From: Aliihoeflea aestuarii
Lineage (GTDB): Bacteria; Pseudomonadota; Alphaproteobacteria; Rhizobiales; Rhizobiaceae
NCBI RefSeq assembly: GCF_024105665.1
Contig: NZ_JAAAMK010000003.1
Coordinates: forward strand, 434,001-498,000
DNA: 64,000 nt
Direction: 5' to 3'
Shown here piece after piece: positions 43,852 through 52,234 of this stretch. A program made the position numbers and the translations under genes. Numbering within the stretch: the stretch's first letter is position 1; every line of letters begins with the position of its first letter. The notes below the pieces were generated by a model that was given only the letters and a program-made list of their open reading frames with translations, had not been told where the DNA came from and searched no databases.

Positions 43852-44095
43852 GCGGCCCCCTTAGCCAATCGACATATTCCTTGCCGTCCATGCCGTCGAG
43901 ATCGAGCGTGCCGGTGACGCGGTCCGCCCACGCCTCAATCGCTTTCGCGCGACGATCCGACCTGTTCGATGCGACGCGCACAACGCGCGCACCGCTGCCG
44001 TCCTGCACGAAATCGACTTCCATTCCCGGCTTGATGCCGAGATGGTCGCGGATCGCCTTGGGAATGGTGACTTGGCCTTTTTCGGTGACACGCAT
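43829..44095 (-). CDS. vapB: AbrB-type antitoxin, ruvC-ruvA module
   Basis: 88 aa. The AbrB/SpoVT N-terminal domain is MRVTEKGQVTIPKAIRDHLG (residues 1-20), with GIKPGMEVDF following. The C-terminal half (WADRVTGTLDLDGMDGKEYVDWLRG) is the toxin-binding tail. A perfect palindrome covers its ribosome binding site. It starts 56 bp after the ruvC stop and overlaps the toxin gene by 23 bp. The family partner is the PIN protein directly downstream. Confidence 0.92.
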   Translation of the reverse strand: MRVTEKGQVTIPKAIRDHLGIKPGMEVDFVQDGSGARVVRVASNRSDRRAKAIEAWADRVTGTLDLDGMDGKEYVDWLRGPRDDLDPR

Positions 44096-44097
44096 TG

Positions 44098-44118
44098 GTA
44101 ATACCTCTGTGGTATTAC
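44098..44118 (-). promoter_or_regulatory. palindromic operator over the vapB ribosome binding site
   Basis: GTAATACC (44098-44105), TCTGT, GGTATTAC (44111-44118): a perfect 8-bp dyad ending 2 bp upstream of the antitoxin start codon. The likely Shine-Dalgarno AGAGG (minus strand) lies within it. It fits autorepression by the antitoxin complex; as RNA, the same hairpin could hide the ribosome binding site. Confidence 0.6.
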
Positions 44119-44151
44119 TTATGGCCGAAACCAGAACAAGTCAAGAACATA

Positions 44152-44673
44152 TCACCCCGCAAGCGCCACGGCCGCAGCCAGACGGCCGGTCACGCTTTGC
44201 CGGTGATGGGCGTGGCAGATGGCGATGGCGATGGCGTCGGCGGCGTCGTCGGTATCGAAGGTCGCGCGCGGCATCAGCACCTTGACCATCATGTGGATCT
44301 GCTTCTTGTCGCCATGGCCGACGCCGATGACGGATTTCTTCACCGCATTGGGCGCGTATTCGGCAACGCGCAGCCCGCCGCGGGCGGGAACCAGCATGGC
44401 GATGCCGCGCGCCTGACCGAGTTTCAGGGTCGCGGTCGCGTCCTTGTTGACGAAGGTCTGCTCGACGGCGGCTTCCACCGGCATATAGGTGTGGATGATC
44501 TCTTCCAGTCCGTCATGGAGCTGGCACAGCCGCGAGGCGAGGTCCATTTCGGCGTCCGAGCGGATCGTGCCGGAGCCCACGAAGCGCAGCGAATTGCCGA
44601 CCGCATCGATGACGCCCCAGCCGGTGCGGCGCAGGCCCGGATCGATGCCGATGATGCGAATCGTTTCTGCCAT
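44152..44673 (-). CDS. ruvC: crossover junction endodeoxyribonuclease RuvC
   Basis: 173 aa Holliday-junction resolvase. Catalytic D11 lies in [15 protein letters not shown]71 in AAVEQTF, and the C-terminal [16 protein letters not shown] carries the last two acidic residues. It cleaves junctions held by RuvAB. The ATG at 44673 follows GGGGA; a start 30 bp upstream is less likely. First gene of the interrupted ruv operon, 64 bp downstream of rcdA, with an SOS-box-like site in that gap. Confidence 0.97.
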   Translation of the reverse strand: MAETIRIIGIDPGLRRTGWGVIDAVGNSLRFVGSGTIRSDAEMDLASRLCQLHDGLEEIIHTYMPVEAAVEQTFVNKDATATLKLGQARGIAMLVPARGGLRVAEYAPNAVKKSVIGVGHGDKKQIHMMVKVLMPRATFDTDDAADAIAIAICHAHHRQSVTGRLAAAVALAG

Positions 44674-44711
44674 GAATTCCCCGTTTCCAGCCTGATATGG
44701 CATGGAAACGT

Positions 44712-44726
44712 GAACAAATCAGCAAC
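44712..44726 (-). promoter_or_regulatory. LexA/SOS-box-like site upstream of ruvC
   Basis: GAAC-N7-CAAC on the plus strand (GTTG-N7-GTTC on the coding strand), one mismatch from the alphaproteobacterial LexA motif GAAC-N7-GAAC or GTTC-N7-GTTC. It lies 39 bp before the ruvC start codon, where LexA control would be expected. Confidence 0.45.
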
Positions 44727-44737
44727 AAATTCGAAGG

Positions 44738-45229
44738 CTACCGTCCGAAGGCGGTCTTCAGCAGGGTGATCTGGTCGGAGACCGGATTGACGGTTCGGCG
44801 GTCGTCGGCGCGGCGGCGCTGGCCGTAGACCTCGCCGTCCATGCGCTGGACGAGGGCCTGGAGGCGCAGCGACCGGCCGACGAGATCGCGGAACGGTTCG
44901 GGCAGTTCGCCCCAGCACTGATCGGCCTCGAAGGCGGATGCGGTGTCGAGACGGACCTTGGACTTTTCGGCCGCGACCTGATCGCGCGTCATCTCGCCCG
45001 AATTGGCGGCGCGCTGGAGAAGCAGCCACGAGGCGATCTGCATCAGGCGCGTGGTGAGGCGCATGGATTCGGCGGCATAGAGCGTCGCCGTGATGCGCGT
45101 CAGCGACTTGGCATGAACGCGCCCGTCGCCATCGAGATACTCGGCCGCTTCCTCGACGAGATGCATGCCCTCGCCGTAGAGCTTCTTGAACGAGCCGGAA
45201 AAGACGCGATGTTCGGCGAGATTGACCAT
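44738..45229 (-). CDS. rcdA: RcdA-like CtrA-degradation adaptor (DUF1465)
   Basis: 163 aa from the ATG at 45229, which has GAGG 5 nt upstream; in-frame ATGs at 45256-45265 are alternatives. The helical bundle signature LYGEGMHLVEEAAEYLDG and the hallmark ESMRLTTRLMQIASWLLLQR identify DUF1465/RcdA. In Caulobacter RcdA with CpdR and PopA delivers CtrA to ClpXP at the G1-S transition. A perfect CtrA-type box lies about 165 bp upstream, suggesting feedback control. It is transcribed toward ruvC, 64 bp away. Confidence 0.88.
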   Translation of the reverse strand: MVNLAEHRVFSGSFKKLYGEGMHLVEEAAEYLDGDGRVHAKSLTRITATLYAAESMRLTTRLMQIASWLLLQRAANSGEMTRDQVAAEKSKVRLDTASAFEADQCWGELPEPFRDLVGRSLRLQALVQRMDGEVYGQRRRADDRRTVNPVSDQITLLKTAFGR

Positions 45230-45393
45230 CGCGGCCTCACCGCTTCTTGGCTCCATTCCCATCATTGCCCTGAAATTCCTCGAAAATTCGCCCGCGCCAC
45301 TCGAAAACGGCAAGTGAAGCCTGAGGTTCCACGAATTGCCGTCACTCACAAGGACCAGCATGCGCTCTGTCCACTGCCGGGGCAACCGGATGT

Positions 45394-45409
45394 TTAACAA
45401 AGGGTTAAC
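45394..45409 (-). promoter_or_regulatory. CtrA-type box upstream of rcdA
   Basis: TTAA-CAAAGGG-TTAAC, an exact match to the CtrA consensus TTAA-N7-TTAAC. It lies between the end of the quinone oxidoreductase gene and rcdA, which is transcribed away from it. A GC-rich hairpin (CCCGGCA/TTGCCGGG region, 45417-45437) lies next to it. Confidence 0.6.
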
Positions 45410-45468
45410 GCTGGATCCCCGGCAGGGTGTTGCCGGGCTGAAACGACTCGCCTACCCGTTGCCTGCGA

Positions 45469-46473
45469 TCATGCCACGTCGAGCACGATCTTGCCGATAT
45501 GGTCGCCTTCCTCCATCCGCTCATGGGCGCGCCATGCTTCCTTCAGCGGAAAGATCATGTCCATGACCGGAGCGATCCGGCGTGCGGCCAGAAGCGGCCA
45601 GACGCGGGCTTCCAGTTCCGACGCGACCTTCGCCTTGAATTCGACGGTGCGCGGGCGCAGCGTCGAGCCGGTATGCGTCAGGCGCTTCATCATCAGCTTG
45701 GCATAGTTCGCCTCGCCGGTCGCGCCGCCCATCGTGGCGATCTGCACGATGCGCCCTTCGATGGCGGCGGCGTCGTAATTGCGCGCCACGTATGAGCCGC
45801 CGACCATGTCGAGGATGACGTTCGCGCCCTTGCCATCGGTGAACTCCTTCACGGCGGCGACGAAATCGGTCTCGCGGTAATTGATTGCAAGGGCGGCTCC
45901 AAGTTTCTCGCAGGCCTCGCATTTTTCGGCCGAACCGGCGGTGACGATCACTTTCGCGCCGAGTTTCGAGGCGATCTGGATCGCCGTCGTGCCGATGCCG
46001 GACGAGCCGCCATGGACGAGAAGCGTCTCGCCTTCCTGAAGCGCGCCGCGCTGGAAGACGTTGTTCCAGACGGTGAAGAAGGTCTCGGGGATGGCGGCGG
46101 CTTCGGTGAAGGTGAAGCCGTGCGGGATCGGCAGCGCATTGGTTTCGTGGACGCGGCAATATTCGGCATAGGCGCCGCCGGGCGTGAGCGCGGTGACCAG
46201 ATCGCCGACGCGCCAGCGCGTCACGTTCGGGCCGAGGGCGGCGACCTCGCCGGCAGCTTCCAGACCCGGCAGGTCGGACGCGTCCGGCGGCGGCGGATAG
46301 GCGCCCTTGCGCTGCTGCACGTCCGGCCGGTTGACGCCGGCCGCGCGCACGCGGATCAGGATTTCGCCCTCGCGCGGCTCGGGCAGCGCGCGGCGCTCGG
46401 GTTTCAGGACGAGCGGTCCGCCCGGCTGCGTGATCGCAATCGCGGTCATTTTCTCCGGCAGGTCTGCGCTCAT
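45469..46473 (-). CDS. NAD(P)H-quinone oxidoreductase (zinc-less MDR family)
   Basis: 334 aa medium-chain reductase of the quinone oxidoreductase/PIG3 group. GroES-like N-terminal domain with NRPDVQQRKGAYPPPP, a Rossmann domain with HGGSSGIGTTAIQIA (about 154-168), and NVILDMVGG. It lacks the zinc-ligand cysteines of alcohol dehydrogenases. It would reduce quinones or enones with NADPH. It is upstream of, and on the same strand as, rcdA, with a 240-bp gap. It is divergent from the DUF1192 gene. Confidence 0.92.
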   Translation of the reverse strand: MSADLPEKMTAIAITQPGGPLVLKPERRALPEPREGEILIRVRAAGVNRPDVQQRKGAYPPPPDASDLPGLEAAGEVAALGPNVTRWRVGDLVTALTPGGAYAEYCRVHETNALPIPHGFTFTEAAAIPETFFTVWNNVFQRGALQEGETLLVHGGSSGIGTTAIQIASKLGAKVIVTAGSAEKCEACEKLGAALAINYRETDFVAAVKEFTDGKGANVILDMVGGSYVARNYDAAAIEGRIVQIATMGGATGEANYAKLMMKRLTHTGSTLRPRTVEFKAKVASELEARVWPLLAARRIAPVMDMIFPLKEAWRAHERMEEGDHIGKIVLDVA

Positions 46474-46554
46474 CTCGTGCTCCTTCGATGGGTTTGATCG
46501 TCAGCGTCTCCTTATGTAGCTTTAGTCTCCGACGATCAAACGGGAGAATGCGCC

Positions 46555-46749
46555 ATGGCCATTTTCGACGACGAGCCGGTTCGCAAGACGAAAATCCACG
46601 AGATAGGGCAGGATCTATCCCTGCTTTCCGTCGGCGAACTGGCCGAGCGCATCGAGGCGCTGAAAGCGGAGATCGCGCGGCTGGAAGCCGATATCGAGGC
46701 CAAGAGCTCGACGCGAACGGCCGCCGAGGCGCTTTTCAAGCCCTCCTGA
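46555..46749 (+). CDS. DUF1192 family small protein
   Basis: 64 aa. FDDEPVRKTKIHEIGQDLS at the N terminus and a coiled coil with LAERIEALKAEIARLEADIE (about 29-48) match DUF1192, a small alphaproteobacterial family of unknown function. GGGAG lies 6 nt before the ATG. It stands alone between the divergent quinone oxidoreductase gene and the MFS gene 112 bp downstream. Confidence 0.88.
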   Translation: MAIFDDEPVRKTKIHEIGQDLSLLSVGELAERIEALKAEIARLEADIEAKSSTRTAAEALFKPS

Positions 46750-46861
46750 CGGGCGCGACGGTTTTTCCCAAGCCGCTGTCGCAGCGACGCCGTCAAAAGG
46801 TCGTAAAGGGTCTATTGTCCCGGCGCCTGACGCCTGCACCGACTATCAAGAGATTCGCCTG

Positions 46862-48142
46862 ATGTTCATGTCCTTCCGTCCGGTCCTGTCGCTGCTCTGG
46901 GGCACCGCGTTCCTGCTTGCCGGCTCGGGCCTGCATGGGCTCGTCCTGCCTTTGCGCGGGCAGGCGGAAGGTTTTTCGACGACCTCGCTCGGCCTTCTGG
47001 GCACGGCCTGGGCCATCGGTTTCGTCGCAGGCTGTTATCTCGCGCCGCGCCTCGTGCGCAAGGTCGGGCATGTGCGCGCCTATGGCGCGTTCGCCGCGAC
47101 GGCCTCGATCGTCGCGTTGATGACCGGCATCTGGATCAACGAGATTGCGTGGATCCTGCTGCGCGCCTGCACGGGTTTTGCCATGGCGGGGGCGTTCATG
47201 GTCATCGAAAGCTGGCTCAACGAACGCTCGACCAACGAAAATCGCGGCACGGTCTTCGGCCTCTATATGATGGTCACCTACGCCTCGATCATGGCAGGCC
47301 AGATGGTCGTCGCCTCGGCCGATATCGGCAACGCGTCGCTGTTCATGATGGCGGGCATCCTGTTCTGCGCCTCGCTGATCCCGACCGCGATCTCCTCGGC
47401 GATGGCGCCGAAGCCCCTGCAAAGCGTGTCGCTCGATCTCAAGGGGCTTTACCGCAACTCGCCGGTCGCCTCCGCGGCTTGTCTGCTCGTCGGCGTCGCC
47501 AACGGCGCATGGGGCACAATGGGCGCGGTCTATGGCGCGCGAATCGGAATCACCACCTTCGAGATCGCCTTGATGATGAGCCTCGTCGTGCTTGCCGGCG
47601 CGCTGGCGCAGATGCCGGTGGGGCGCATCTCCGACCGCACCGACCGTCGCTTCGTGCTTGCCGGGGCGTCGGCATTTTGCGGGCTGATCGCGCTCGTCAT
47701 CTTCCTGGCCGCGCCGCGCAACGGCATCGTGGTGCTCGGCATGACTGGCGCCTACGGCATGCTCGCCTATACGCTCTATTCAATCGCCGTCGCGCATGCC
47801 AACGACCATGCGAGCCCGGAGGATTTCGTCAAGGTTTCGGGCGGATTGCTGCTGCTCTACGGCTTCGGCACGATGGTCGGGCCGCTGATGGCCGCGCCTC
47901 TGATGGACTATCTGCGCCCCGAAAGCCTGTTCCTGGCGACCGCGCTGCCGCATCTCGTTCTTGCCGGATATACGATGCTGCGCATCTCGCGCCGTGCGCC
48001 GGTGCCGATCGAGGATCGCGAGGCGTTCAAGACGCTGCCGTCCGAACGGGCGGTCACGCCGCAGGCCGTGCTGCTCGACCCGCGCAGCGACACCGAAGAG
48101 GCGAATGAGCCTGTCGAGGAACAGCGGGACGCCGCCGCATGA
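46862..48142 (+). CDS. MFS transporter
   Basis: 426 aa with 12 predicted membrane segments. The MFS loop motif is present in the form RLVRKVGHVRAYG after TM2 and again as GRISDRTDRRFVL in the second half. The sequence type with ESWLNERSTNENRG between TM4 and TM5 is that of the YcaD-like group. The C-terminal tail (about 375-426) is polar and acidic. The substrate is unknown. Its stop overlaps the start of the ArsR-type regulator by 4 bp, so the two are coupled. Two ATGs (46862, 46868) are possible starts. Confidence 0.88.
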   Translation: MFMSFRPVLSLLWGTAFLLAGSGLHGLVLPLRGQAEGFSTTSLGLLGTAWAIGFVAGCYLAPRLVRKVGHVRAYGAFAATASIVALMTGIWINEIAWILLRACTGFAMAGAFMVIESWLNERSTNENRGTVFGLYMMVTYASIMAGQMVVASADIGNASLFMMAGILFCASLIPTAISSAMAPKPLQSVSLDLKGLYRNSPVASAACLLVGVANGAWGTMGAVYGARIGITTFEIALMMSLVVLAGALAQMPVGRISDRTDRRFVLAGASAFCGLIALVIFLAAPRNGIVVLGMTGAYGMLAYTLYSIAVAHANDHASPEDFVKVSGGLLLLYGFGTMVGPLMAAPLMDYLRPESLFLATALPHLVLAGYTMLRISRRAPVPIEDREAFKTLPSERAVTPQAVLLDPRSDTEEANEPVEEQRDAAA

Positions 48143-48402
48143 GCGGGGCGGATGCCTTCGCTGCGGTCGCCGACCCGACGCGGCGGCATCTGCTGGAGGA
48201 ATTGCGGCGCGGGCCGAAAGCGGTGAGTGAACTGGCCACCGGCCTCCCGATTTCGCGGCCAGCGGTTTCGCAACATTTGAAGGCGCTGCTGGATGCGGGT
48301 CTCGTCTCGGCCACGAGCGAGGGCACGAAACGGGTCTACGCCATCGAGCCCGGCGGGTTCCTCAAGCTCAATCTGTGGTTGGATCAGTTCTGGGAGGGGT
48401 AA
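48139..48402 (+). CDS. small ArsR family winged-helix regulator
   Basis: 87 aa, essentially one ArsR winged-helix domain: VADPTRRHLLEELRRGPKAV, recognition helix ISRPAVSQHLKALLDAGLV, and the wing EGTKRVYAIEPGG. There are no metal-binding cysteines, so it is not a classical metal sensor. Its ATG overlaps the MFS stop (ATGA). It probably regulates the transporter it is coupled to, or acts on an activator-type SRPBCC partner elsewhere. Confidence 0.9.
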   Translation: MSGADAFAAVADPTRRHLLEELRRGPKAVSELATGLPISRPAVSQHLKALLDAGLVSATSEGTKRVYAIEPGGFLKLNLWLDQFWEG

Positions 48403-48403
48403 T

Positions 48404-48438
48404 CCAAAAACAAAGCCGGCGGCGCTGACGCCACCGGC
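48404..48438 (-). terminator. terminator of the minus-strand DUF465 gene
   Basis: On the minus strand, stem GCCGGTGGCG and CGCCGCCGGC with a 4-nt loop (48415-48438), followed by TTTGTTTTT. It lies 30 bp after the DUF465 stop and may also end transcripts of the convergent MFS-ArsR unit. Confidence 0.8.
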
Positions 48439-48467
48439 CGGTCCCCCGTTTTGAACCTCCCTCAGGC

Positions 48468-48647
48468 TCAGTGTCTGGTCGGATGCGACCGGATTTTTTC
48501 CATTTCGTCCTTCAGGGCCAGCTTCCGCCGTTTCAATGAAGCGATTTCGAGCGGGTCCGCCGAGGGATGTGCCATCACCTCGTCGAGCTTTCTGTCGACA
48601 TCGCCGTGTTTACGCTGGAGTTCCTGTAGATGGGACGCAAGAGACAT
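48468..48647 (-). CDS. DUF465 (YdcH-like) small protein
   Basis: 59 aa: two antiparallel helices (SHLQELQRKHGDVDRKLDEV and LEIASLKRRKLALKDEMEKI) joined by HPSADP, the DUF465/YdcH pattern. Function is unknown; these small coiled-coil proteins are common in proteobacteria. GGGAGAG is just upstream of the ATG. It is divergent from a second DUF465 gene 228 bp away. A longer frame upstream does not fit the family. Confidence 0.85.
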   Translation of the reverse strand: MSLASHLQELQRKHGDVDRKLDEVMAHPSADPLEIASLKRRKLALKDEMEKIRSHPTRH

Positions 48648-48875
48648 TCCGGGCTCTCCCTTCCTGGTTCCTCGTTTGCGTGCCTGTCGTCCGGCCCCCG
48701 GTCGGGACCGGATATGACAGCACGGTGACAGTGTGCCATCACTCTTAAAAGCTGTCGAACACCCAGTAGTAGCATTTCCTGACAAATCGACATGTGATAT
48801 GAAACGACGATGAGGACCGTGCCTTGGCGCGGCCTTTCTTTCGTGGGCGCGTCCCGCATTCAGCAGACGGTGAAG

Positions 48876-49079
48876 ATGTCGGAACAGGATCAGGCGGAGA
48901 TTCGTCTCGAATTTGCCCGGACCAAGCAAGAGCATGCGGATTTCGATGCCGCGATCAATGCGATGATAGAGGTCGGATGCGACCCGCTCCAGGTCCAGCG
49001 CATGAAGAAGAAAAAGCTCGCGCTGAAGGACAAATTGTCCAAGCTCGAGGATAAGATCATCCCCGACATCATCGCCTGA
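48876..49079 (+). CDS. second DUF465 (YdcH-like) protein
   Basis: 67 aa from the ATG at 48876. It carries the same helix-turn-helix shape as its divergent neighbour: [19 protein letters not shown], then [20 protein letters not shown]. The segment KxKLALKDxxxKxE is shared by both proteins. It precedes purE by 26 bp on the same strand and may be the first gene of that unit. Function is unknown. The ribosome binding site is weak. Confidence 0.83.
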   Translation: MSEQDQAEIRLEFARTKQEHADFDAAINAMIEVGCDPLQVQRMKKKKLALKDKLSKLEDKIIPDIIA

Positions 49080-49105
49080 ACCCCGTATTCCACGCGACGG
49101 ATTTT

Positions 49106-49603
49106 ATGCCGCAAGCCAAAGCCGAAATCGCCATCATCATGGGCAGCCAGTCCGACTGGGCGACCATGCGCCACGCCGCCGAGACGCTCGACGCGCTCGA
49201 ACTCGCCTATGATTCGCGGATCGTCTCGGCGCACCGCACGCCCGACCGGCTCTACGATTTTGCCAAGGGCGCGAAGGGTGAAGGCTTCAAGGTGGTGATC
49301 GCGGGCGCGGGCGGCGCGGCGCATCTGCCGGGGATGGCGGCGGCGCTGACGCCGTTGCCGGTCTTCGGCGTTCCGGTCGAATCGAAGGCGCTTTCGGGGC
49401 AGGATTCGCTTCTCTCCATCGTCCAGATGCCGGCCGGCATTCCCGTCGGCACGCTGGCGATCGGCCGCGCTGGCGCCGTCAATGCCGCGCTTTTGGCCGC
49501 GGCCGTGCTCGCGCTTCACGACGAGGCGCTGGCGTCGCGTCTCGACGCGTGGCGCAGGGCGCAGAGCGAGGCGGTGACAGAGCGGCCGAAGGACGAGGCA
49601 TGA
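49106..49603 (+). CDS. purE: N5-carboxyaminoimidazole ribonucleotide mutase
   Basis: 165 aa class I PurE converting N5-CAIR to CAIR in purine synthesis. [12 protein letters not shown] at the N terminus, SAHRTPDR (about 41-48) with the catalytic His, and [12 protein letters not shown] are all present. Its stop overlaps the purK start (ATGA), typical of purEK operons. Confidence 0.96.
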   Translation: MPQAKAEIAIIMGSQSDWATMRHAAETLDALELAYDSRIVSAHRTPDRLYDFAKGAKGEGFKVVIAGAGGAAHLPGMAAALTPLPVFGVPVESKALSGQDSLLSIVQMPAGIPVGTLAIGRAGAVNAALLAAAVLALHDEALASRLDAWRRAQSEAVTERPKDEA

Positions 49604-50679
49604 GCGCGCTGAAGCCCGGCTCGACGATCGGCATCATCGGCGGCGGCCAACTCGGCCGGATGCTGGCCATGGCGGCGGCGAGGCTCGGCTATCGCACGGT
49701 CGTCCTCGATCCGCAGGGCGACTGCCCCGCCGCGCAGGTCGCCAACGAGCAGATCGTGGCCGCCTATGACGACGCGCACGGGTTGGCGCGGCTCGGGTCC
49801 GAATGCGAAATCGTCACCTACGAATTCGAGAACGTGCCGGTCGAGGCGGCGAAGAGCCTTGGCGCAAATCATCCGGTCTTCCCGCCGCCGCGCGCTCTCG
49901 AAATGGCGCAGGACCGGCTGACGGAAAAGCAGTTCCTCAACGATGCGGGCATCGCGACGGCGCCGTTCAAGGCTGTCGACAGCAATGAAAGCCTTGCCGA
50001 TGCGCTGGCGGTTTTCGGCGGATCGGGCGTGTTGAAGACCCGCCGGCTCGGTTACGACGGCAAGGGACAGAAGGTGTTTCGCGATGCCGGCGGCGACCAG
50101 ACGGCCGGCGTCTATGAGGGCATGGGCTCCGTGCCGTTGATTCTGGAAGGTTTTGTCCCGTTCTCGACCGAAATCTCGGTCGTGGCGGCACGCAATGCGC
50201 AAGGCACGAAGGCGGCGTTCGACGCCAGCGAGAACCTGCATCAGGGCGGTATCCTGAAGCGGTCGACCGTTCCGGCGCATGTCCAGCCCAAGACGCTTTC
50301 GGCGGCGCGCGCGGCGACGTTGCGTATTCTCGACGCGCTCGATTATGTCGGCGTGATCGGCGTCGAATTCTTCGTTCTGGGGGACGGCTCGGTCATCGCC
50401 AACGAAATGGCGCCGCGCGTCCACAATTCCGGCCACTGGACGGAAGCGGCCTGCGCCGTCTCGCAGTTCGAGCAGCATATCCGCGCCATTTGCGGCCTGC
50501 CGCTGGGCAATACGGCGCGGCACTCGGATTGCGTGATGGAGAATTTGATCGGCGACGATCTGGACGAGGCCGAGAGGCTCGCCGCCGAACCCGGCCTCGT
50601 TTTGCACCTTTACGGAAAGACCGATGCGCGGCCCGGCCGCAAGATGGGCCATTTCACGCGGATTTCGCGCAAATCCTGA
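49600..50679 (+). CDS. purK: N5-carboxyaminoimidazole ribonucleotide synthase
   Basis: 359 aa ATP-grasp enzyme that carboxylates AIR with bicarbonate. [12 protein letters not shown] near the N terminus, [12 protein letters not shown] (about 146-157), VEFFVLGDG and [14 protein letters not shown] in the ATP-grasp domain. It works with PurE. The ATG at 49600 overlaps the purE stop; an in-frame start 51 bp upstream lies inside purE. It is convergent with the MFS gene 27 bp away. Confidence 0.96.
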   Translation: MSALKPGSTIGIIGGGQLGRMLAMAAARLGYRTVVLDPQGDCPAAQVANEQIVAAYDDAHGLARLGSECEIVTYEFENVPVEAAKSLGANHPVFPPPRALEMAQDRLTEKQFLNDAGIATAPFKAVDSNESLADALAVFGGSGVLKTRRLGYDGKGQKVFRDAGGDQTAGVYEGMGSVPLILEGFVPFSTEISVVAARNAQGTKAAFDASENLHQGGILKRSTVPAHVQPKTLSAARAATLRILDALDYVGVIGVEFFVLGDGSVIANEMAPRVHNSGHWTEAACAVSQFEQHIRAICGLPLGNTARHSDCVMENLIGDDLDEAERLAAEPGLVLHLYGKTDARPGRKMGHFTRISRKS

Positions 50680-50706
50680 CCGCGACCGGCGGTCGCGATA
50701 CAGCGA

Positions 50707-52185
50707 TCATGGCCGCTTTCGTGAGATGTGCCACACGAGAACGGTCACGAGGCACAGGCAGACGATGGCCGTACCCACGACGCCGGCAAACGCATGGTCG
50801 AAGGCGTCGCGGGCGAGCGCCGCAATCCGGGCGGCGTCGTCGCTGTCCAGATTTGCCGACAGGATGAGCGCCTCGTCGAGACTGTCGCGTGCGCGGGCGG
50901 AAATCTCGATCCCGTCGGGAATGACCAGAGCGCGCGTGTAGAGGATCGAAAGCAGGCTGCCGAGGAGCGCTATTCCAAGCGCGCCCCCCAGTTCATATGA
51001 GACTTCCTCGACCGAGGCCGCCATTCCCGCTCTCTCTGCGGGGGCCGAAAGCATGATGGCGCTGGAGGCCGCTGTCATGGCGGCGCCGATGCCGAAGCCC
51101 ATGGCGGCCAGCGGCGCGATCCAGATTGCCGGCGCGCCGTGACGGGTAAGAAGAAAGAGTCCAAGGGCCAGTGCCGTCAGCAGGAGAGAGCCCGACAGGA
51201 TGCGGGACGTGGCGATATAAGGAAGCGCCAGTCCGGTCAGCGGTCCCGCGACGAAGGCGGCCAGCGGAATGGGAAGGATCAGGAGCCCGGCTTCCAGCGG
51301 CGAATAGCCGAGAACCAGTTGCAGGCGCTGGCTGAAGACGAGTTCGACCCCGATGAGCGCTCCCGACGCCACCAGAGCCGTGGCGACGCCCGAGGAAAAA
51401 TTGGGGTTGGAAAACAGGGAAAAGTCGATCAGCGGCGCGGCGCTTGTGCGCTGTCGGCGCACGAACAGGAACAAAGACGCGACCCCCGCCATGAAGGTCA
51501 GTGCCGCCATGGCCAGCGAGGGGTCCCGCTTGCTCATTTCCTTGACGGCGTAGATGATTCCGACGAGACCGACCATTATCTGGACGGATGCGACGAGATC
51601 CCACGGGCGATCCGGATCGCCCGGCCGTGTGGCGAGCAGGAGCGCGCCCGCGATGAAGGCGAGCAGCACCACCGGCACATTGATCAGGAAGACCGAGCCC
51701 CACCAGAAATATTCGAGCAGCACGCCGCCGACGACCGGCCCCAGCGCCGCGCCGCCGGATGCCACGGCCGCCCAGATGCCGATGGCGAAGGAGCGTTCCT
51801 TGTCGTCGGTGAAGGTGATGCGGATGATCGACAGCGTGGCGGGCATCATCATGGCCGCGCCGACCGCGAGAACCACGCGCCATGCGATCAGCACGGCTGG
51901 AGACGGCGCAAAAGCCGCGCCCAAAGATGCCGCGCCGAAGACGAGGAGACCTGCCATGAACATCTGCTTGTGGCCGAGACGGTCCCCCAGCGTTCCAAGG
52001 CCCGGCAGCAATCCGGCGACCACAAGCGGGTAGGCATTGACGATCCAGAGCTTCTCGCTCGCGGTCGCACCCAGCGCCAGTGTGAGCGTCGGCAGTGCCG
52101 TGTAGAGTACCGTCATGTCGATGACGATCAGGAACAGGGCGCCGGAGACGATCACAAGCACGAGCCATCGGTTCTGGTCGGTCAT
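50707..52185 (-). CDS. DHA2-type MFS multidrug efflux transporter
   Basis: 492 aa with about 14 membrane segments, the DHA2 (EmrB/QacA/SmvA) layout. The antiporter-type motif LGTLGDRLGHKQMFMAGL follows TM2, and FLIVIDMTVLYTALP in TM1 contains the Asp typical of cation-drug antiporters of the SmvA/QacA group. It probably exports cationic or lipophilic compounds. It is divergent from a TetR regulator with a palindromic operator between them, the standard arrangement for repressor-controlled efflux. Confidence 0.92.
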   Translation of the reverse strand: MTDQNRWLVLVIVSGALFLIVIDMTVLYTALPTLTLALGATASEKLWIVNAYPLVVAGLLPGLGTLGDRLGHKQMFMAGLLVFGAASLGAAFAPSPAVLIAWRVVLAVGAAMMMPATLSIIRITFTDDKERSFAIGIWAAVASGGAALGPVVGGVLLEYFWWGSVFLINVPVVLLAFIAGALLLATRPGDPDRPWDLVASVQIMVGLVGIIYAVKEMSKRDPSLAMAALTFMAGVASLFLFVRRQRTSAAPLIDFSLFSNPNFSSGVATALVASGALIGVELVFSQRLQLVLGYSPLEAGLLILPIPLAAFVAGPLTGLALPYIATSRILSGSLLLTALALGLFLLTRHGAPAIWIAPLAAMGFGIGAAMTAASSAIMLSAPAERAGMAASVEEVSYELGGALGIALLGSLLSILYTRALVIPDGIEISARARDSLDEALILSANLDSDDAARIAALARDAFDHAFAGVVGTAIVCLCLVTVLVWHISRKRP

Positions 52186-52234
52186 CGAATTTTCCTGAAT
52201 AGCGAAGTTGCGCCTTATCGGCGGCCCATATAAA

